A stretch of DNA of 13,226 nt from CAWDLX01 sp046728155. GTDB taxonomy: Bacteria; Actinomycetota; Actinomycetes; Mycobacteriales; Micromonosporaceae. Shown here piece after piece: positions 1-7,472 of this stretch. The notes under the pieces are model-generated. The model was not told where the DNA came from. It did no database searches and was given only the letters and a program-made list of their open reading frames with translations. The stretch spans positions 1-13,226 of the forward strand of contig JBKPDY010000025.1 of assembly GCA_046728155.1 (NCBI GenBank). Reading direction: 5' to 3'. A program made the position numbers and the translations under genes. The stretch's first letter is position 1. Every line of letters begins with the position of its first letter.

Positions 1-128
1 TGCAGCAGGTCGAGCCCTGGCCCGACGGTCACCGCCGTGGCGAGGATCCACATCACCACCAGCGCGACCAGGGGGACGAGCAGGAGCGAAATGATCTTCG
101 CTCGGATCGACCAGTTCCGGGTACGCAT
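1..128 (-). CDS. Sensor histidine kinase, N-terminus only (nitrate/nitrite-sensor type), cut by left edge
   Basis: Only the first 42 codons are present; the gene continues beyond position 1. The visible protein begins MRTRNWSIRAKI, then has a hydrophobic segment at about residues 12-34 (ISLLLVPLVALVVMW..), then a VTVGPGLDLL stretch. A short Arg/Lys-rich cytoplasmic start, one membrane helix and a GPGL motif is how actinobacterial histidine kinases with an extracellular nitrate/nitrite-sensing (NIT) domain usually begin. This rests on family resemblance: no sensor, HAMP or kinase domain lies inside the window. The ATG is preceded by a purine stretch (GGACGAGG) at a workable distance. The gene is divergent from the NYN-domain gene at 254, with a 125-bp shared upstream region that has a TACAAT -10-like box on this strand. 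Any membrane protein with a similar start is possible. Confidence 0.62.
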   Translation of the reverse strand, partial: MRTRNWSIRAKIISLLLVPLVALVVMWILATAVTVGPGLDLL

Positions 129-174
129 CACAGCCTCGTCCAAGGGGGGGTCGAGCACGCCGACGGACCCGAGG

Positions 175-220
175 ATTGTACTTGCCCGTAGTTGCCCGGA
201 CAGCTTACCGACGGTATGTA
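175..220. promoter_or_regulatory. Divergent promoter region between histidine kinase and NYN gene
   Basis: On the plus strand TTGCCC (192-197) is separated by 17 bases from TATGTA (215-220), a plausible housekeeping promoter that would start a transcript about 25 bases before the ATG at 254. On the minus strand ATTGTA (175-180) reads TACAAT, a near-consensus -10 box about 47 bases from the kinase start, but its -35 (CTGTCC) is weak. These are pattern matches only. Confidence 0.38.
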
Positions 221-253
221 TGAGCCGGTGTCTGCATTGATCATGGGGGCCAC

Positions 254-628
254 ATGACCACGGTGTTGATCGTTGACGCGGCCAATGTCGTCGGCTCGGT
301 GCCGAACGGCTGGTGGCGGGACCGGGCCGGCGCCGCCCGGCGGCTGCGCGATGCCCTCGTCCCCGTCGCCGAACACGGAATCGAGGGCACGCCCGGGCCG
401 ATCGAGGTGATCCTCGTCGTCGAAGGCGCGGCGCGTGGGGTGGAATCCTCGAGCGCGGTGTCGGTCGTACCCGCGTCCGGATCAGGCGATGACACGATCG
501 TGGAGCTGGTCGCCCGGCGGGCCAGTGTCCGAGGTGTCGTGGTGGTCACGTCCGACCGCGGGCTGCGCGATCGGGTCGTCGCCCTCGGGGCAACCGTGGT
601 CGGGCCACGTACCCTCCCCTACCCCTGA
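254..628 (+). CDS. NYN/PIN-like domain protein, putative small nuclease
   Basis: This 124-residue protein is made of one domain. It opens with VLIVDAANVVGS (Asp8 and Asn11), has a central strand with Glu57 (VILVVEGAA), an acidic GSGDD cluster (Asp79, Asp80), and a late VVVVTSDRGLRD motif (Asp101). The order VxDxxN, acidic residues, TSDxxL is the signature of NYN/PIN-fold nucleases of the YacP-like group, where the acidic residues bind metal for RNA cleavage. Homologues in actinobacteria are often labelled 'NTP pyrophosphohydrolase' without clear support. Nuclease activity is inferred from the fold. The ATG at 254 follows a GGGGG stretch at 245-249, and the in-between ATG at 243 is out of frame. 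There is no signal peptide or membrane segment, so it should be cytoplasmic. It stands alone, converging on the glycosyltransferase gene. Confidence 0.72.
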   Translation: MTTVLIVDAANVVGSVPNGWWRDRAGAARRLRDALVPVAEHGIEGTPGPIEVILVVEGAARGVESSSAVSVVPASGSGDDTIVELVARRASVRGVVVVTSDRGLRDRVVALGATVVGPRTLPYP

Positions 629-659
629 CCGTCTGGTCACCCCACGAAGCGCCTCGTTG

Positions 660-681
660 TTCGGCTCGCAAGCTCGCCGAA
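660..681. terminator. Possible bidirectional terminator between convergent genes
   Basis: TTCGGC (660-665) and GCCGAA (676-681) form a 6-bp stem with a 10-base loop. It sits between the ends of two convergent genes (628 and 719). There is no T tract on either strand, so termination is inferred mainly from position. Confidence 0.3.
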
Positions 682-718
682 GCTGCTCACTGCTCTCACG
701 ACTCCGCGAGGACCCCGA

Positions 719-1858
719 CTACACCAGATGTTCGGCCCTGGTCGCCACCCGGGCACGCAACTGCCGGTCGAGGATGAGCTTGCGGTAGACCCGTTCGTAG
801 CGGTGAGCCATGAGTCCGACGGAGAACGACGTGCGTACATGCGTGACGCAGTCGGCCGGGTCGAGTGCGTGCACCTCGTGCAGCGCGTCCGGAATCTCGG
901 TCTCGTCGATGCAGATGAAGCCCGTTCGTCCATGGACGACCACCTCGGGGACGGACCCGCGGCGTAGCGCGACGACCGGCGTGCCCTTCGCCATGGCCTC
1001 GATCATGACCATTCCGAACGGCTCTTCCCACCGGATCGACATCAGCAGCGTCCGCGCGGACGTGAGCAGCGCGTCCGTGCGAACCCGGTCCGCGTTGAGG
1101 ATGAGCTCGACGTCCGGGCCGAGCATCGGCCTGATGACCTCGTCCAGGTAACGCCATTCGCTCTGCTGGTTGGCCTTGCCGGCCAGCACGAGCGGTAGAT
1201 CGGCTTTGCGGCACGCTTCGATGGCAAGGTCGGGGCCCTTGTCGGGATCGAACCGACCGAGCCAGAGCACCGGACCCGCCGAGGGTTCGATCTTGGCGTC
1301 GCCGGACGGCTCGATTCCATGGTGAACCGTCGCGCTCCAGTTGAGATTCGGCGCGATCCTGCGCTGCGAATGCGAGATCGCCACCAACGCGACACCACCG
1401 TCCACTCGGGACAGATAGTCGTTGAGCTCGCCCACCGGTGGACTGTGGACGGTCACGACGGAAGGCGGCCGACGCCTGGCCGCCGTGACCGGCCCGACCG
1501 TGGTGTGGTCGTGAACGATGTCGAAGCTTCCCCGGCTGATCAACTCGTTGGCCTCGGTGACGTGCACGAGCTCCGGCATGGCCTCGAGTAGTCGCGGATA
1601 CTGAAGGTCGGTGTTGGTGCTGACGAAGTGCGCTCTTGTCCCCGTACGGCTACCGGTGCCGAAGAGCGTGACGTCGTGTCCTCTGGCGATGAGACCGTCG
1701 ATAAGACTGGCGCAGACGCGCTCCAGGCCGCCGTAGCCCGCTGGTGGCACCTCGTACCACGGCGGCATGATCATGGCTATTCGCAGCGGCCGGGGTGGCA
1801 CGGTATGCGCGATGTGGTCGCTTGCCGAGTGGTGCTTGTGCCCGTTGCTGGACTCCAT
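719..1858 (-). CDS. Glycosyltransferase family 4 (GT-B fold)
   Basis: This 379-residue enzyme should transfer a sugar from a nucleotide-sugar donor to an unknown acceptor in the cytoplasm or at the inner membrane face. The first Rossmann half starts near residue 25 (LRIAMIMPPW) and contains GYGGLERV (41-48), the usual glycine-rich loop of GT4 enzymes. The HDHTT motif is at 116-120. The second half starts at VLWLGRFDPDKGPDLA (197-212) and ends with the E-X7-E motif, Glu279 to Glu287 (EPFGMVMIE), followed by GTPVVALRRGSVPEVV, which binds the donor. The length is normal for GT4. The first 24 residues are polar, His-rich and outside the fold. The ATG is supported by AGAGGTG just upstream. The gene is divergent from the debranching-type glucosidase, which suggests a shared role in alpha-glucan or trehalose/glycogen-like metabolism. 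That link is inference; the donor and acceptor cannot be told from sequence. Confidence 0.88.
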   Translation of the reverse strand: MESSNGHKHHSASDHIAHTVPPRPLRIAMIMPPWYEVPPAGYGGLERVCASLIDGLIARGHDVTLFGTGSRTGTRAHFVSTNTDLQYPRLLEAMPELVHVTEANELISRGSFDIVHDHTTVGPVTAARRRPPSVVTVHSPPVGELNDYLSRVDGGVALVAISHSQRRIAPNLNWSATVHHGIEPSGDAKIEPSAGPVLWLGRFDPDKGPDLAIEACRKADLPLVLAGKANQQSEWRYLDEVIRPMLGPDVELILNADRVRTDALLTSARTLLMSIRWEEPFGMVMIEAMAKGTPVVALRRGSVPEVVVHGRTGFICIDETEIPDALHEVHALDPADCVTHVRTSFSVGLMAHRYERVYRKLILDRQLRARVATRAEHLV

Positions 1859-1905
1859 GCTTCACCTCTGCAGGCCGGCGGACCGTGTGGTCCCGGTCCG
1901 TCAAA

Positions 1906-1990
1906 GTCATCATGACCCACAGTGATCCTGATATAGCGTCGTATTGCGGTAATTGGTCGAGGCCGGAGCCCGGGAGGGGGCCGGCCCCCT
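1906..1990. promoter_or_regulatory. Shared GT4/glucosidase upstream region with two palindromes
   Basis: The 183 bp between the divergent starts (1859-2041) contain GTCAT-C-ATGAC (1906-1916) and a perfect 16-bp palindrome AGGGGGCCGGCCCCCT (1975-1990), which extends by one G.U and two G-C pairs on each side. The second palindrome lies about 50 bases before the glucosidase start. Either could be an operator; the GC-rich one could also be a leader hairpin. I found no convincing -35/-10 pair for either gene. The glucosidase GTG at 2042 has a good ribosome-binding site (GAGGGGAG). Confidence 0.4.
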
Positions 1991-2041
1991 TCCTGTGTTC
2001 CCATACATGCGAGGACTGGGTGTGGTAGAGGGGAGACGGCC

Positions 2042-4048
2042 GTGCCGGACCCGCAGATCAGCATTCTCAGCGGTTCGGCCTTCGTGGTCAGTGACCGGGT
2101 CGGCGACATCACGGCGGCGTTGGGCAACCCCAACGGTCTCTTCTACCGCGATATGCGGCACCTGTCCCGGTGGCAACTGCGCCTCAACGGACGGGTACTC
2201 GACGCCCTGTCGGCCGAGACCGTCGAGTACGACGAAGCCGTCTTCTTTCTCGTCGAGCCGACCGGCACCGTGTATCGCAACCCCTCGCTGTCGCTGATTC
2301 GCCGACGTGAGGTCGGGTACGGCATGCACGAACACCTGGAACTGCACAACCACAGCCAGCGCCGGGTGGAGGTCGAGCTCTCCCTGCTCTTCGACGCCGA
2401 CTTCGCCGACCTGTTCGAGGTGAAGGACGACCTCACGAAGACCGGTCAGTTCTACCGGCACCGGGAGCACCATGGCGCCACGCTCGGTTACCAGCGCGAC
2501 GACTTCCGGCGCGAAACGTACATCGACGCCCGCGAGGCCTACTTCACCGAGGAATCACTGACCTTCCGGGTCTCGCTGGATCCCCGTGAGGTGTGGAGCT
2601 CGACCATCGTGGTGAAGGTGGGCACGGCTCGCGACGAGCCATTGCCGCAACGGATCCACCGACCCGAGATGCCTCACAGCCTGGAGGACTGGCTGGCGGC
2701 GGCGCCCAAAGTGGACACTGACTGGCACGAGCTGCGTCAGGTCTACCGTCGCTCCCTTGTGGACCTCGCCGCACTCCGGTTCTATCCGGAGAGCGTGCCC
2801 GACTCGTCGCTTCCCGCGGCCGGCCTGCCCTGGTTCATGGCACTGTTCGGACGGGACAGCCTCATCACGAGCTACAAGGCGATCCCGTTCGTGCCGGAGC
2901 TGGCGCGCGCAACGCTGCTTGCCCTAGGCGCGCACCAGGCGACCAAGTGGGACGACTTCCGTGACGCCGAGCCGGGCAAGATTCTGCACGAGCTGCGCCA
3001 CGGCGAGCTGGCCTACTTCGGCGAACGGCCGCATTCGCCGTACTTCGGATCGGCCGACTCCACGCCGTTGTTCCTGGTGGTTCTGGAGGAGTACGAGCGC
3101 TGGACGGGTGACGCGGAGACCGTTCGCACGCTCGAGGCGGCCGCCCGGGCCGCGGTGACGTGGATGGAACGCTACGGCGACAGCGACGGGGACGGGTACA
3201 TCGAGTACCAGACCCGCAACCCCCGCACCGGCCTCGTGAACCAATGCTGGAAGGACTCCGGAAACTCCATCGTGTTCCCGGACGGGCGGCCGGCGATCCT
3301 GCCCCGCGCCACGTGCGAGATCCAGGGGTACGCGTACGACGCCAGACTCCGCACCGCCCGGCTGGCCCGCGAGATCTGGCACGACATCGCATACGCCGAG
3401 CAGCTCGAACGTGACGCCGCCGCGCTGAAGGCCGCTTTCGACCGCGACTTCTGGCTCCCCGAGGCCGACTTCTACGCGCTCGCGCTGGACGGAGACAAGA
3501 AGCCGGTGCCGACACTCACCTCGAACATCGGACATCTGCTGTGGAGCGGGATCGTCGCCGACGAACGGGTGGAAGCGGTCGTCGCCCACCTCGCCGATGA
3601 ACGTATGTTCTCCGGCTGGGGGATCCGTACGCTCGCCGAAGGTCAGCCCGTGTACAACCCGATCGAATACCACAACGGGACCGTGTGGCCGCACGACACC
3701 GCTCTCATCGCCGCCGGACTGGCGCGGTACGGGCGGCGACAGGATGCGAACCGGCTGACCGTGGCGTTGCTCGAGGCGGCGAGTCACTTCGCCTATCGGC
3801 TGCCGGAGGCGTTCGCCGGCTACGGGCGCACCGCCACCGGCGTACCGGTGCCGTACCCGACCGCCTGTTCGCCGCAGGCCTGGGCGTCCGCGGCGCCCCT
3901 GCTGCTGATCCGACTGATGCTCGGACTTGAACCCACGACCAACGGCCTGATGGTTCGCCCCTACCTGCCGTCCGACGTCAACCGCCTGATCGTGCGCGGC
4001 CTGCCTGGGCGGTGGGGCCGGGCCGACGCGGTCGCCATCCGCGAGTAG
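2042..4048 (+). CDS. Amylo-alpha-1,6-glucosidase / glycogen-debranching-type enzyme
   Basis: This 668-residue protein has two parts. Residues about 5-200 form the beta-rich N-terminal domain of bacterial debranching enzymes (GNPNGLFYRDMRHLSRW near 29-45). Residues about 225-650 form an (alpha/alpha)6-barrel like those of GH15, GH63 and GH133. Conserved barrel motifs are LPWF..LFGRDS (Asp272), GKILHELRHGE, SADSTPLFL, CWKDSGNS (Asp405), and PIEYHNGTVWPHD (Glu542). By analogy with this clan, Asp405 and Glu542 are the likely acid/base pair. The expected reaction is hydrolysis of alpha-1,6-linked glucose at glycogen branch points, but substrate specificity in this group is poorly fixed. There is no signal peptide, so it should act in the cytoplasm. 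The GTG start is chosen because GAGGGGAG precedes it at good spacing and the domain begins at once. The divergent GT4 neighbour fits alpha-glucan turnover. Confidence 0.85.
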   Translation: MPDPQISILSGSAFVVSDRVGDITAALGNPNGLFYRDMRHLSRWQLRLNGRVLDALSAETVEYDEAVFFLVEPTGTVYRNPSLSLIRRREVGYGMHEHLELHNHSQRRVEVELSLLFDADFADLFEVKDDLTKTGQFYRHREHHGATLGYQRDDFRRETYIDAREAYFTEESLTFRVSLDPREVWSSTIVVKVGTARDEPLPQRIHRPEMPHSLEDWLAAAPKVDTDWHELRQVYRRSLVDLAALRFYPESVPDSSLPAAGLPWFMALFGRDSLITSYKAIPFVPELARATLLALGAHQATKWDDFRDAEPGKILHELRHGELAYFGERPHSPYFGSADSTPLFLVVLEEYERWTGDAETVRTLEAAARAAVTWMERYGDSDGDGYIEYQTRNPRTGLVNQCWKDSGNSIVFPDGRPAILPRATCEIQGYAYDARLRTARLAREIWHDIAYAEQLERDAAALKAAFDRDFWLPEADFYALALDGDKKPVPTLTSNIGHLLWSGIVADERVEAVVAHLADERMFSGWGIRTLAEGQPVYNPIEYHNGTVWPHDTALIAAGLARYGRRQDANRLTVALLEAASHFAYRLPEAFAGYGRTATGVPVPYPTACSPQAWASAAPLLLIRLMLGLEPTTNGLMVRPYLPSDVNRLIVRGLPGRWGRADAVAIRE

Positions 4049-4251
4049 CTCCGTTTCCCCTGCCAGCCGGCTGCGTGGCCGCGGGGTGTGTCGGTAGGGA
4101 CGCCGGCTTATGGGTGCGGTGTTGGTAGCGGGTAGCCAGATCAGCCGGCGGGTGTGGCGGACGGCCGGGCCGAGCGGCCGGGCGCAGCGACGCGCAGGCT
4201 GGCGGGGCCTTGCTCCAGGTCGTCTGGTCGACGCCGACGGGGGCAGCGGTG

Positions 4252-4325
4252 CCGAAGAGACCGTTGCCGAACCCGCCCGGGCCGAAGCCGTCAGGACCGA
4301 ACCGCCTGGGCCGAAGCCGGCTCCG
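4252..4325 (-). repeat. Degenerate 15-bp tandem repeat encoding Gly-Phe-Gly-Pro on the minus strand
   Basis: Units beginning CCGAA start at 4252, 4267, 4282, 4297 and 4311. The spacing is 15 bases except for one 14-base unit. Read on the minus strand they encode a repeated G-F-G-P-G/D motif ending in FGNGLFG. The 14-base unit breaks the reading frame, so the tract no longer belongs to an open gene. Gly/Phe/Pro-rich tracts like this occur near the N-terminus of some actinobacterial surface proteins. Confidence 0.5.
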
Positions 4326-4454
4326 GGCGAGCGCGACGGTCGGGGGCTACCGCTCGGGAACGGATGTGGGCTGCCGCTGACCGGGGCCCCTGGAGGGCAG
4401 CGTGACGCCGTTGGCCCGCAGGCAGTTCGCGTACGCGGCAAGGCGGTCTCAGCG

Positions 4455-4643
4455 CTGGGGCTGGTCGCCAGCGTGGCACCGGAACCGCTGGTCGGTGGCC
4501 GCACGGTCTACGTCACTACGGCCAACGGCGATGTGGTCATCGTCAAGACCAACGCCAGCACCGCCGTACGGTCGGAGCAGACGACCGCAGTGAAGAATCT
4601 CAAGGTTGGTACGGTCACCGCCTCGCAGATCATCCAGCAGGCC
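4455..4643 (+). pseudogene. Fragment of a beta-rich, DUF5666-like secreted protein
   Basis: In one plus-strand frame, positions about 4491-4643 read GGRTVYVTTANGDVVIVKT, then NASTAVRSEQTTAVKNLKVG, then TVTASQIIQQ. Alternating hydrophobic beta strands, the VYVTTANGDVVxVKT core and the xxLKxG turn resemble actinobacterial cell-envelope proteins of the DUF5666-like type, which usually have a signal or membrane segment and a Gly-rich stretch first. None of these precedes it. The join LKVG-TVTAS looks like a small in-frame deletion, because intact relatives as I recall them have an extra strand there. The frame then runs without a stop into sequence antisense to the next gene. This is most likely a relic. 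The family match is from memory of the pattern. Confidence 0.38.
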
Positions 4644-4745
4644 CGATGGCCGCGTGATCGTTGTGCGCACCGTGGCACTGCGACGCGGGCCGCGGTGATC
4701 ACCGCGCAGCCGGGCGGCGACGGTAGTAAACGGTCCGGGCAGATG

Positions 4746-5474
4746 TCACGCCGGGCCACCGCGCTCGGCGACGGTCTGCACCAGCCGCTCCGCGACGGCG
4801 TCCAGATCCACGCCGAGGTGCGTGGCGGCCTCGCGCAGGTGGCGAAGAGCCTGCTCCGGCGCGCAGGCGCGTTGCGCCATCACGATGCCGACGGCGCGCT
4901 CGACCAGGGCCTCACCGGTACTGGCCGCCATGACGCGGGCGAAGTGGTCGTCCTGGAGCAGTTGCTGTCGACGCACGCGCATCAGGAGGCCGGCGTGATC
5001 GGCGACGAGCATGGCGATGATCGGAATGTCGTCGTCGATCCCGTGCGGGCGGTCGGCGTAGAGGTTGATCGCGCCGAGCGTGAACGTGTCCACGTCGAAC
5101 GGATAGCACAGGACGCCGCCGATGCCGTGGCGGCGGGCGTGGCCGGTCCAGACCGGCCACCGCGGCTCGGCGGCGAGGTCGGCGCTGATCACCACATCAC
5201 GGGCCCGGATCGCGGTCAGACATGGGCCGTCGCCATCGCTGTACAGCGTCTCGTCGAGCAGCTCGTCCGACAGCCCGGCCGACGCGAGGATGGCCGGCAT
5301 GCCCTCACACACGAGAGTGACGCCGCAACGGATGTGAGTCGGCACGATCTCGCTCATCGCCTTGGCCAGCCCCTCGGCCGCGTCGGGCAGCCCGCTGGCA
5401 GCCGTGACGAGTGCCGTGATCTCCTTCAAGGTTGCAACGATCTCCACCAGGTGGGACTTGTTGTCGAGATCCAC
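4746..5474 (-). CDS. GAF-ANTAR domain regulator
   Basis: This 242-residue cytoplasmic protein should control transcription termination by binding RNA. Residues about 12-165 form a GAF sensor domain, including the DGDGPCLTAI motif (80-89) typical of actinobacterial GAF-ANTAR proteins, followed by the conserved WPVWTGHARRHGIGG segment and the LGAINLYAD strand. Residues about 181-236 form the ANTAR domain, with the diagnostic A-x-G-x-x-MA pattern (AVGIVMAQRACAPEQAL). The frame stays open upstream to 5594, but the GTG at 5474 is preferred: GGGAGG precedes it at good spacing, and longer versions would begin with low-complexity sequence and overlap the kinase promoter. ANTAR proteins bind paired hexaloop hairpins in target leaders; I did not find a clear target in this window. 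The GAF ligand is unknown. It is divergent from the Ser/Thr kinase, which may mean shared regulation. Confidence 0.85.
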   Translation of the reverse strand: MDLDNKSHLVEIVATLKEITALVTAASGLPDAAEGLAKAMSEIVPTHIRCGVTLVCEGMPAILASAGLSDELLDETLYSDGDGPCLTAIRARDVVISADLAAEPRWPVWTGHARRHGIGGVLCYPFDVDTFTLGAINLYADRPHGIDDDIPIIAMLVADHAGLLMRVRRQQLLQDDHFARVMAASTGEALVERAVGIVMAQRACAPEQALRHLREAATHLGVDLDAVAERLVQTVAERGGPA

Positions 5475-5572
5475 CGGCCTATCCTCCCTTGCCCAGCCGG
5501 ACGAAGGGTACCTAGCGCAACGACCGTGAAGAACCATCCACGCTGCCAGGCGCGTCGACCCGCGCGAGGGTG

Positions 5573-5600
5573 TTCCGCCGATGCGAGGGTCCACTAACGT
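5573..5600 (+). promoter_or_regulatory. Possible promoter of the Ser/Thr kinase gene
   Basis: TTCCGC (5573-5578), a 16-base spacer and TAACGT (5595-5600) would start a transcript near 5607, about 20 bases before the preferred ATG at 5629. The -35 match is poor. If real, it rules out the upstream in-frame ATG at 5581 as the start. Confidence 0.25.
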
Positions 5601-5628
5601 GTGGGGCGGGGCGGAAACTGGGGGGTCT

Positions 5629-7302
5629 ATGCCCGACTCTGGGTTCGTCGCTGGGCGCTACCGGCTGGTCAGGAAGATCGGCAGCGGTGGGATGGGCTTC
5701 GTATGGCTGGCCCGCGACGAGGTGCTGCACCGGGACGTGGCGATCAAGGAAGTCATCCTGCCGACCGGCCTGAGCGAGGCCGAGCAAAGGGACCAGATCG
5801 ACGGAACCCTCCGTGAGGCCCGGGCGGCCGGGCGCCTGAGCCATCCCAACGTCATACAGGTCTACGACGTGGTGATGTTCGAGGAGCGGCCGTGGATCAT
5901 CATGGAGTACGTACCGTCCCGGTCCTTGTACCAGGTGGTCCGCGAGGACGGCCCGCTGCCGGCACGCCGGGTCGCCGAGATCGGCTTGCTGGTTCTCGCC
6001 GCGCTCCAGGCGGCGCACAAGGCTCGCGTGTGGCACCGCGACGTCAAGCCGGGCAACGTCCTGCTGGCCAAGGACGGGCGGGTCGTCCTCACCGACTTCG
6101 GCCTCGCCACCTTCGAGGGCGACGGCGGGGTGACCCGATCGGGACTCATCCTCGGCTCGGCCCAGTACATCGCGCCGGAGCGGGCCCGCGACGGGGCCTC
6201 CGGTCCCGAGGCCGACATGTGGTCCCTCGGCGCCACGTTGTACGCCGCGGTCGAGGGGCGTTCCCCATACGCGCGGGAGTCGGCGATGGCCACCCTGACG
6301 GCCCTGGCGACGCAGCCCCCCGACACGCCCCGCCGGGCCGGACCGCTTCGCGCGGTCCTGCTGGGGCTACTGCGCAAGAACCCACGCCACCGGCTTACCG
6401 CGTCCGAGGCCGAGAAGCTGCTCCGGGCCGTGGCCAACGGAGAGATCAAGGCCCGGTCCAAGCCTCCGCGCCAACTCGGGCGCGCCCTGGCTGGCGGGCG
6501 CGACGCGGAGCCGCCGCCCGGTGCTGTGGCCGCATCGTCCAGCCCGGCGAGCCCGCCCACGGGCGAGAACTCGACCAGAACGCAGGAGACGTACGAGTAC
6601 CCCCGGTCGCGGCGGCGCCGGTGGCCCTGGGTCGCGACCACGGCGGCGCTTGCGGTGGCCCTGGTCGGCACCGCCGTCGCCCTCGCTGACCGCGGGTCGC
6701 CCGCGGGTACGAAGGTTGGACCGTCCACGACGACACCGCAGGCGTCCCAGTCTCCAACGGTCACCACGGACATGGGTGTGCAGGCGTGCGTCTATTCCCC
6801 TCCCAGCAGTGGCGTTCCGGTCACCGGTAAGCAGAGCATCCCGACCGCCCCGGATGCCGCGCCGGAGGGCTGGGTCTACTACCAGGACACGTCCCAGACT
6901 CACATCGCCGTTCCGGACACATGGCGGGTGTGGCGGGTGGGTCAACTGCTGTGCTTTAGGGACCCGTACAGCTCAGTCGCCGCAGCGATCCTCTTCGAGG
7001 GCCCGAGGGGCGGGAGCACGGCGGCTCTGCTGCGCCAGGACGAGTCGGGCTGGGTAAGGGCCGCCGGGCTCCACAACTACGACCCCCACCCGCAGCGATC
7101 CAGGACGCTCGGCGACGAGGCAACGGAGTTCGAGTACACATACACAGCCGCGGGTGGAACTACCATGCACGGCGTCAACCTGCTGCTACGGATCAAGGGG
7201 GCGGTGTACCTGCTGTGCCTGGTCGGGGCCGAGAGCCTCTGGTCGCCGTATACACAAGATCTAAGAGGCGTCTTTCAAGTGAGCTTCGGCTTGGACCGCT
7301 GA
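5629..7302 (+). CDS. Transmembrane serine/threonine protein kinase with novel ectodomain
   Basis: This 557-residue protein has three parts. Residues 11-270 are a Hanks-type kinase with every key residue present: IGSGGMGFV (18-25), Lys40 in VAIKE, Glu63, HRDVKPGNV (137-144), DFG (156-158), APE (182-184) and DMWSLG. A Pro/Ser-rich linker ends in YPRSRRRR, then one membrane helix spans about 332-353. Residues 380-557 lie outside the cell. They have no PASTA repeats. They contain CVYSPPSSG, then WVYYQDTSQTHIAVPDTWRVWRV, which resembles the 'Y-x-D..F-x-x-x-VP-x-x-W' strand of actinobacterial lipoproteins and PsbP-like sensors, and three cysteines (387, 442, 530). The ATG at 5629 is chosen over 5581 because GGGGGG precedes it and the kinase domain starts at once. 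The kinase call is sure; the ligand is unknown. Confidence 0.93.
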   Translation: MPDSGFVAGRYRLVRKIGSGGMGFVWLARDEVLHRDVAIKEVILPTGLSEAEQRDQIDGTLREARAAGRLSHPNVIQVYDVVMFEERPWIIMEYVPSRSLYQVVREDGPLPARRVAEIGLLVLAALQAAHKARVWHRDVKPGNVLLAKDGRVVLTDFGLATFEGDGGVTRSGLILGSAQYIAPERARDGASGPEADMWSLGATLYAAVEGRSPYARESAMATLTALATQPPDTPRRAGPLRAVLLGLLRKNPRHRLTASEAEKLLRAVANGEIKARSKPPRQLGRALAGGRDAEPPPGAVAASSSPASPPTGENSTRTQETYEYPRSRRRRWPWVATTAALAVALVGTAVALADRGSPAGTKVGPSTTTPQASQSPTVTTDMGVQACVYSPPSSGVPVTGKQSIPTAPDAAPEGWVYYQDTSQTHIAVPDTWRVWRVGQLLCFRDPYSSVAAAILFEGPRGGSTAALLRQDESGWVRAAGLHNYDPHPQRSRTLGDEATEFEYTYTAAGGTTMHGVNLLLRIKGAVYLLCLVGAESLWSPYTQDLRGVFQVSFGLDR

Positions 7303-7318
7303 GGGCCGCGTGTATACT
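7291..7318 (+). promoter_or_regulatory. Strong promoter of the cold-shock gene inside the kinase 3' end
   Basis: TTGGAC (7291-7296), a 16-base spacer and TATACT (7313-7318) make the best -35/-10 pair in the window. The -35 overlaps the last codons of the kinase gene. Transcription would begin near 7325, giving a leader of about 148 bases before the cold-shock ATG. Long structured leaders are known for cold-shock mRNAs. Confidence 0.6.
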
Positions 7319-7401
7319 TCTCGGCGGTTTGGTGCATGTGTGTGACCTCTTGCGGAGGCAAAGGGCCTTCGCAGTCCGTGTTCCTCTCCCAATGGGATGG
7401 A

Positions 7402-7429
7402 CCGGGGGCGCTGCTGTACATGCCCCCGG
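7402..7429 (+). other. Hairpin in the cold-shock leader
   Basis: CCGGGGGC (7402-7409) and GCCCCCGG (7422-7429) form a perfect 8-bp stem with a 12-base loop, ending 43 bases before the cold-shock start. A smaller CCTC-TTGCG-GAGG hairpin lies upstream in the same leader. No T tract follows, so this is more likely leader structure than a terminator. A role in temperature response is inference. Confidence 0.45.
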
Positions 7430-7472
7430 ACGCGCAGGGTGCGTGTTCGAGAAGGAACCAAGAGGAGAGATC

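Larger units (their letters stand above)
4049..4745. other. About 700 bp without an intact gene; decayed region
   Basis: No reading frame here looks like a complete gene. It holds a palindrome CAGCCGGCTG (4064-4073) whose arm recurs inverted at 4102-4108 (a possible terminator of the glucosidase gene), a duplicated CGGCCGGGC (4162-4170 and 4175-4183), a broken 15-bp tandem repeat (4252-4325), and a coding-like fragment of a beta-rich secreted protein (4455-4643). A long open frame on the plus strand runs from 4110 to 5597, but its second half is simply antisense to the GAF-ANTAR gene. I read the region as the remains of one or two lost genes. Confidence 0.5.

Noticed and set aside
2924..4504. 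526-codon open frame on the minus strand
   Set aside because: It is antisense to the glucosidase gene, which has clear enzyme motifs. The translation is Arg/Pro-rich without any domain, as expected from a high-GC shadow frame.
4110..5597. 495-codon open frame on the plus strand
   Set aside because: From 4746 on it is antisense to the GAF-ANTAR gene. Only 4455-4643 looks protein-like, and this is reported as a relic.
5581..5628. Upstream in-frame ATG giving a 573-residue kinase
   Set aside because: The extra 16 residues lie before the kinase fold, lack a ribosome-binding site and would overlap the likely promoter; 5629 has a G-rich site just upstream.
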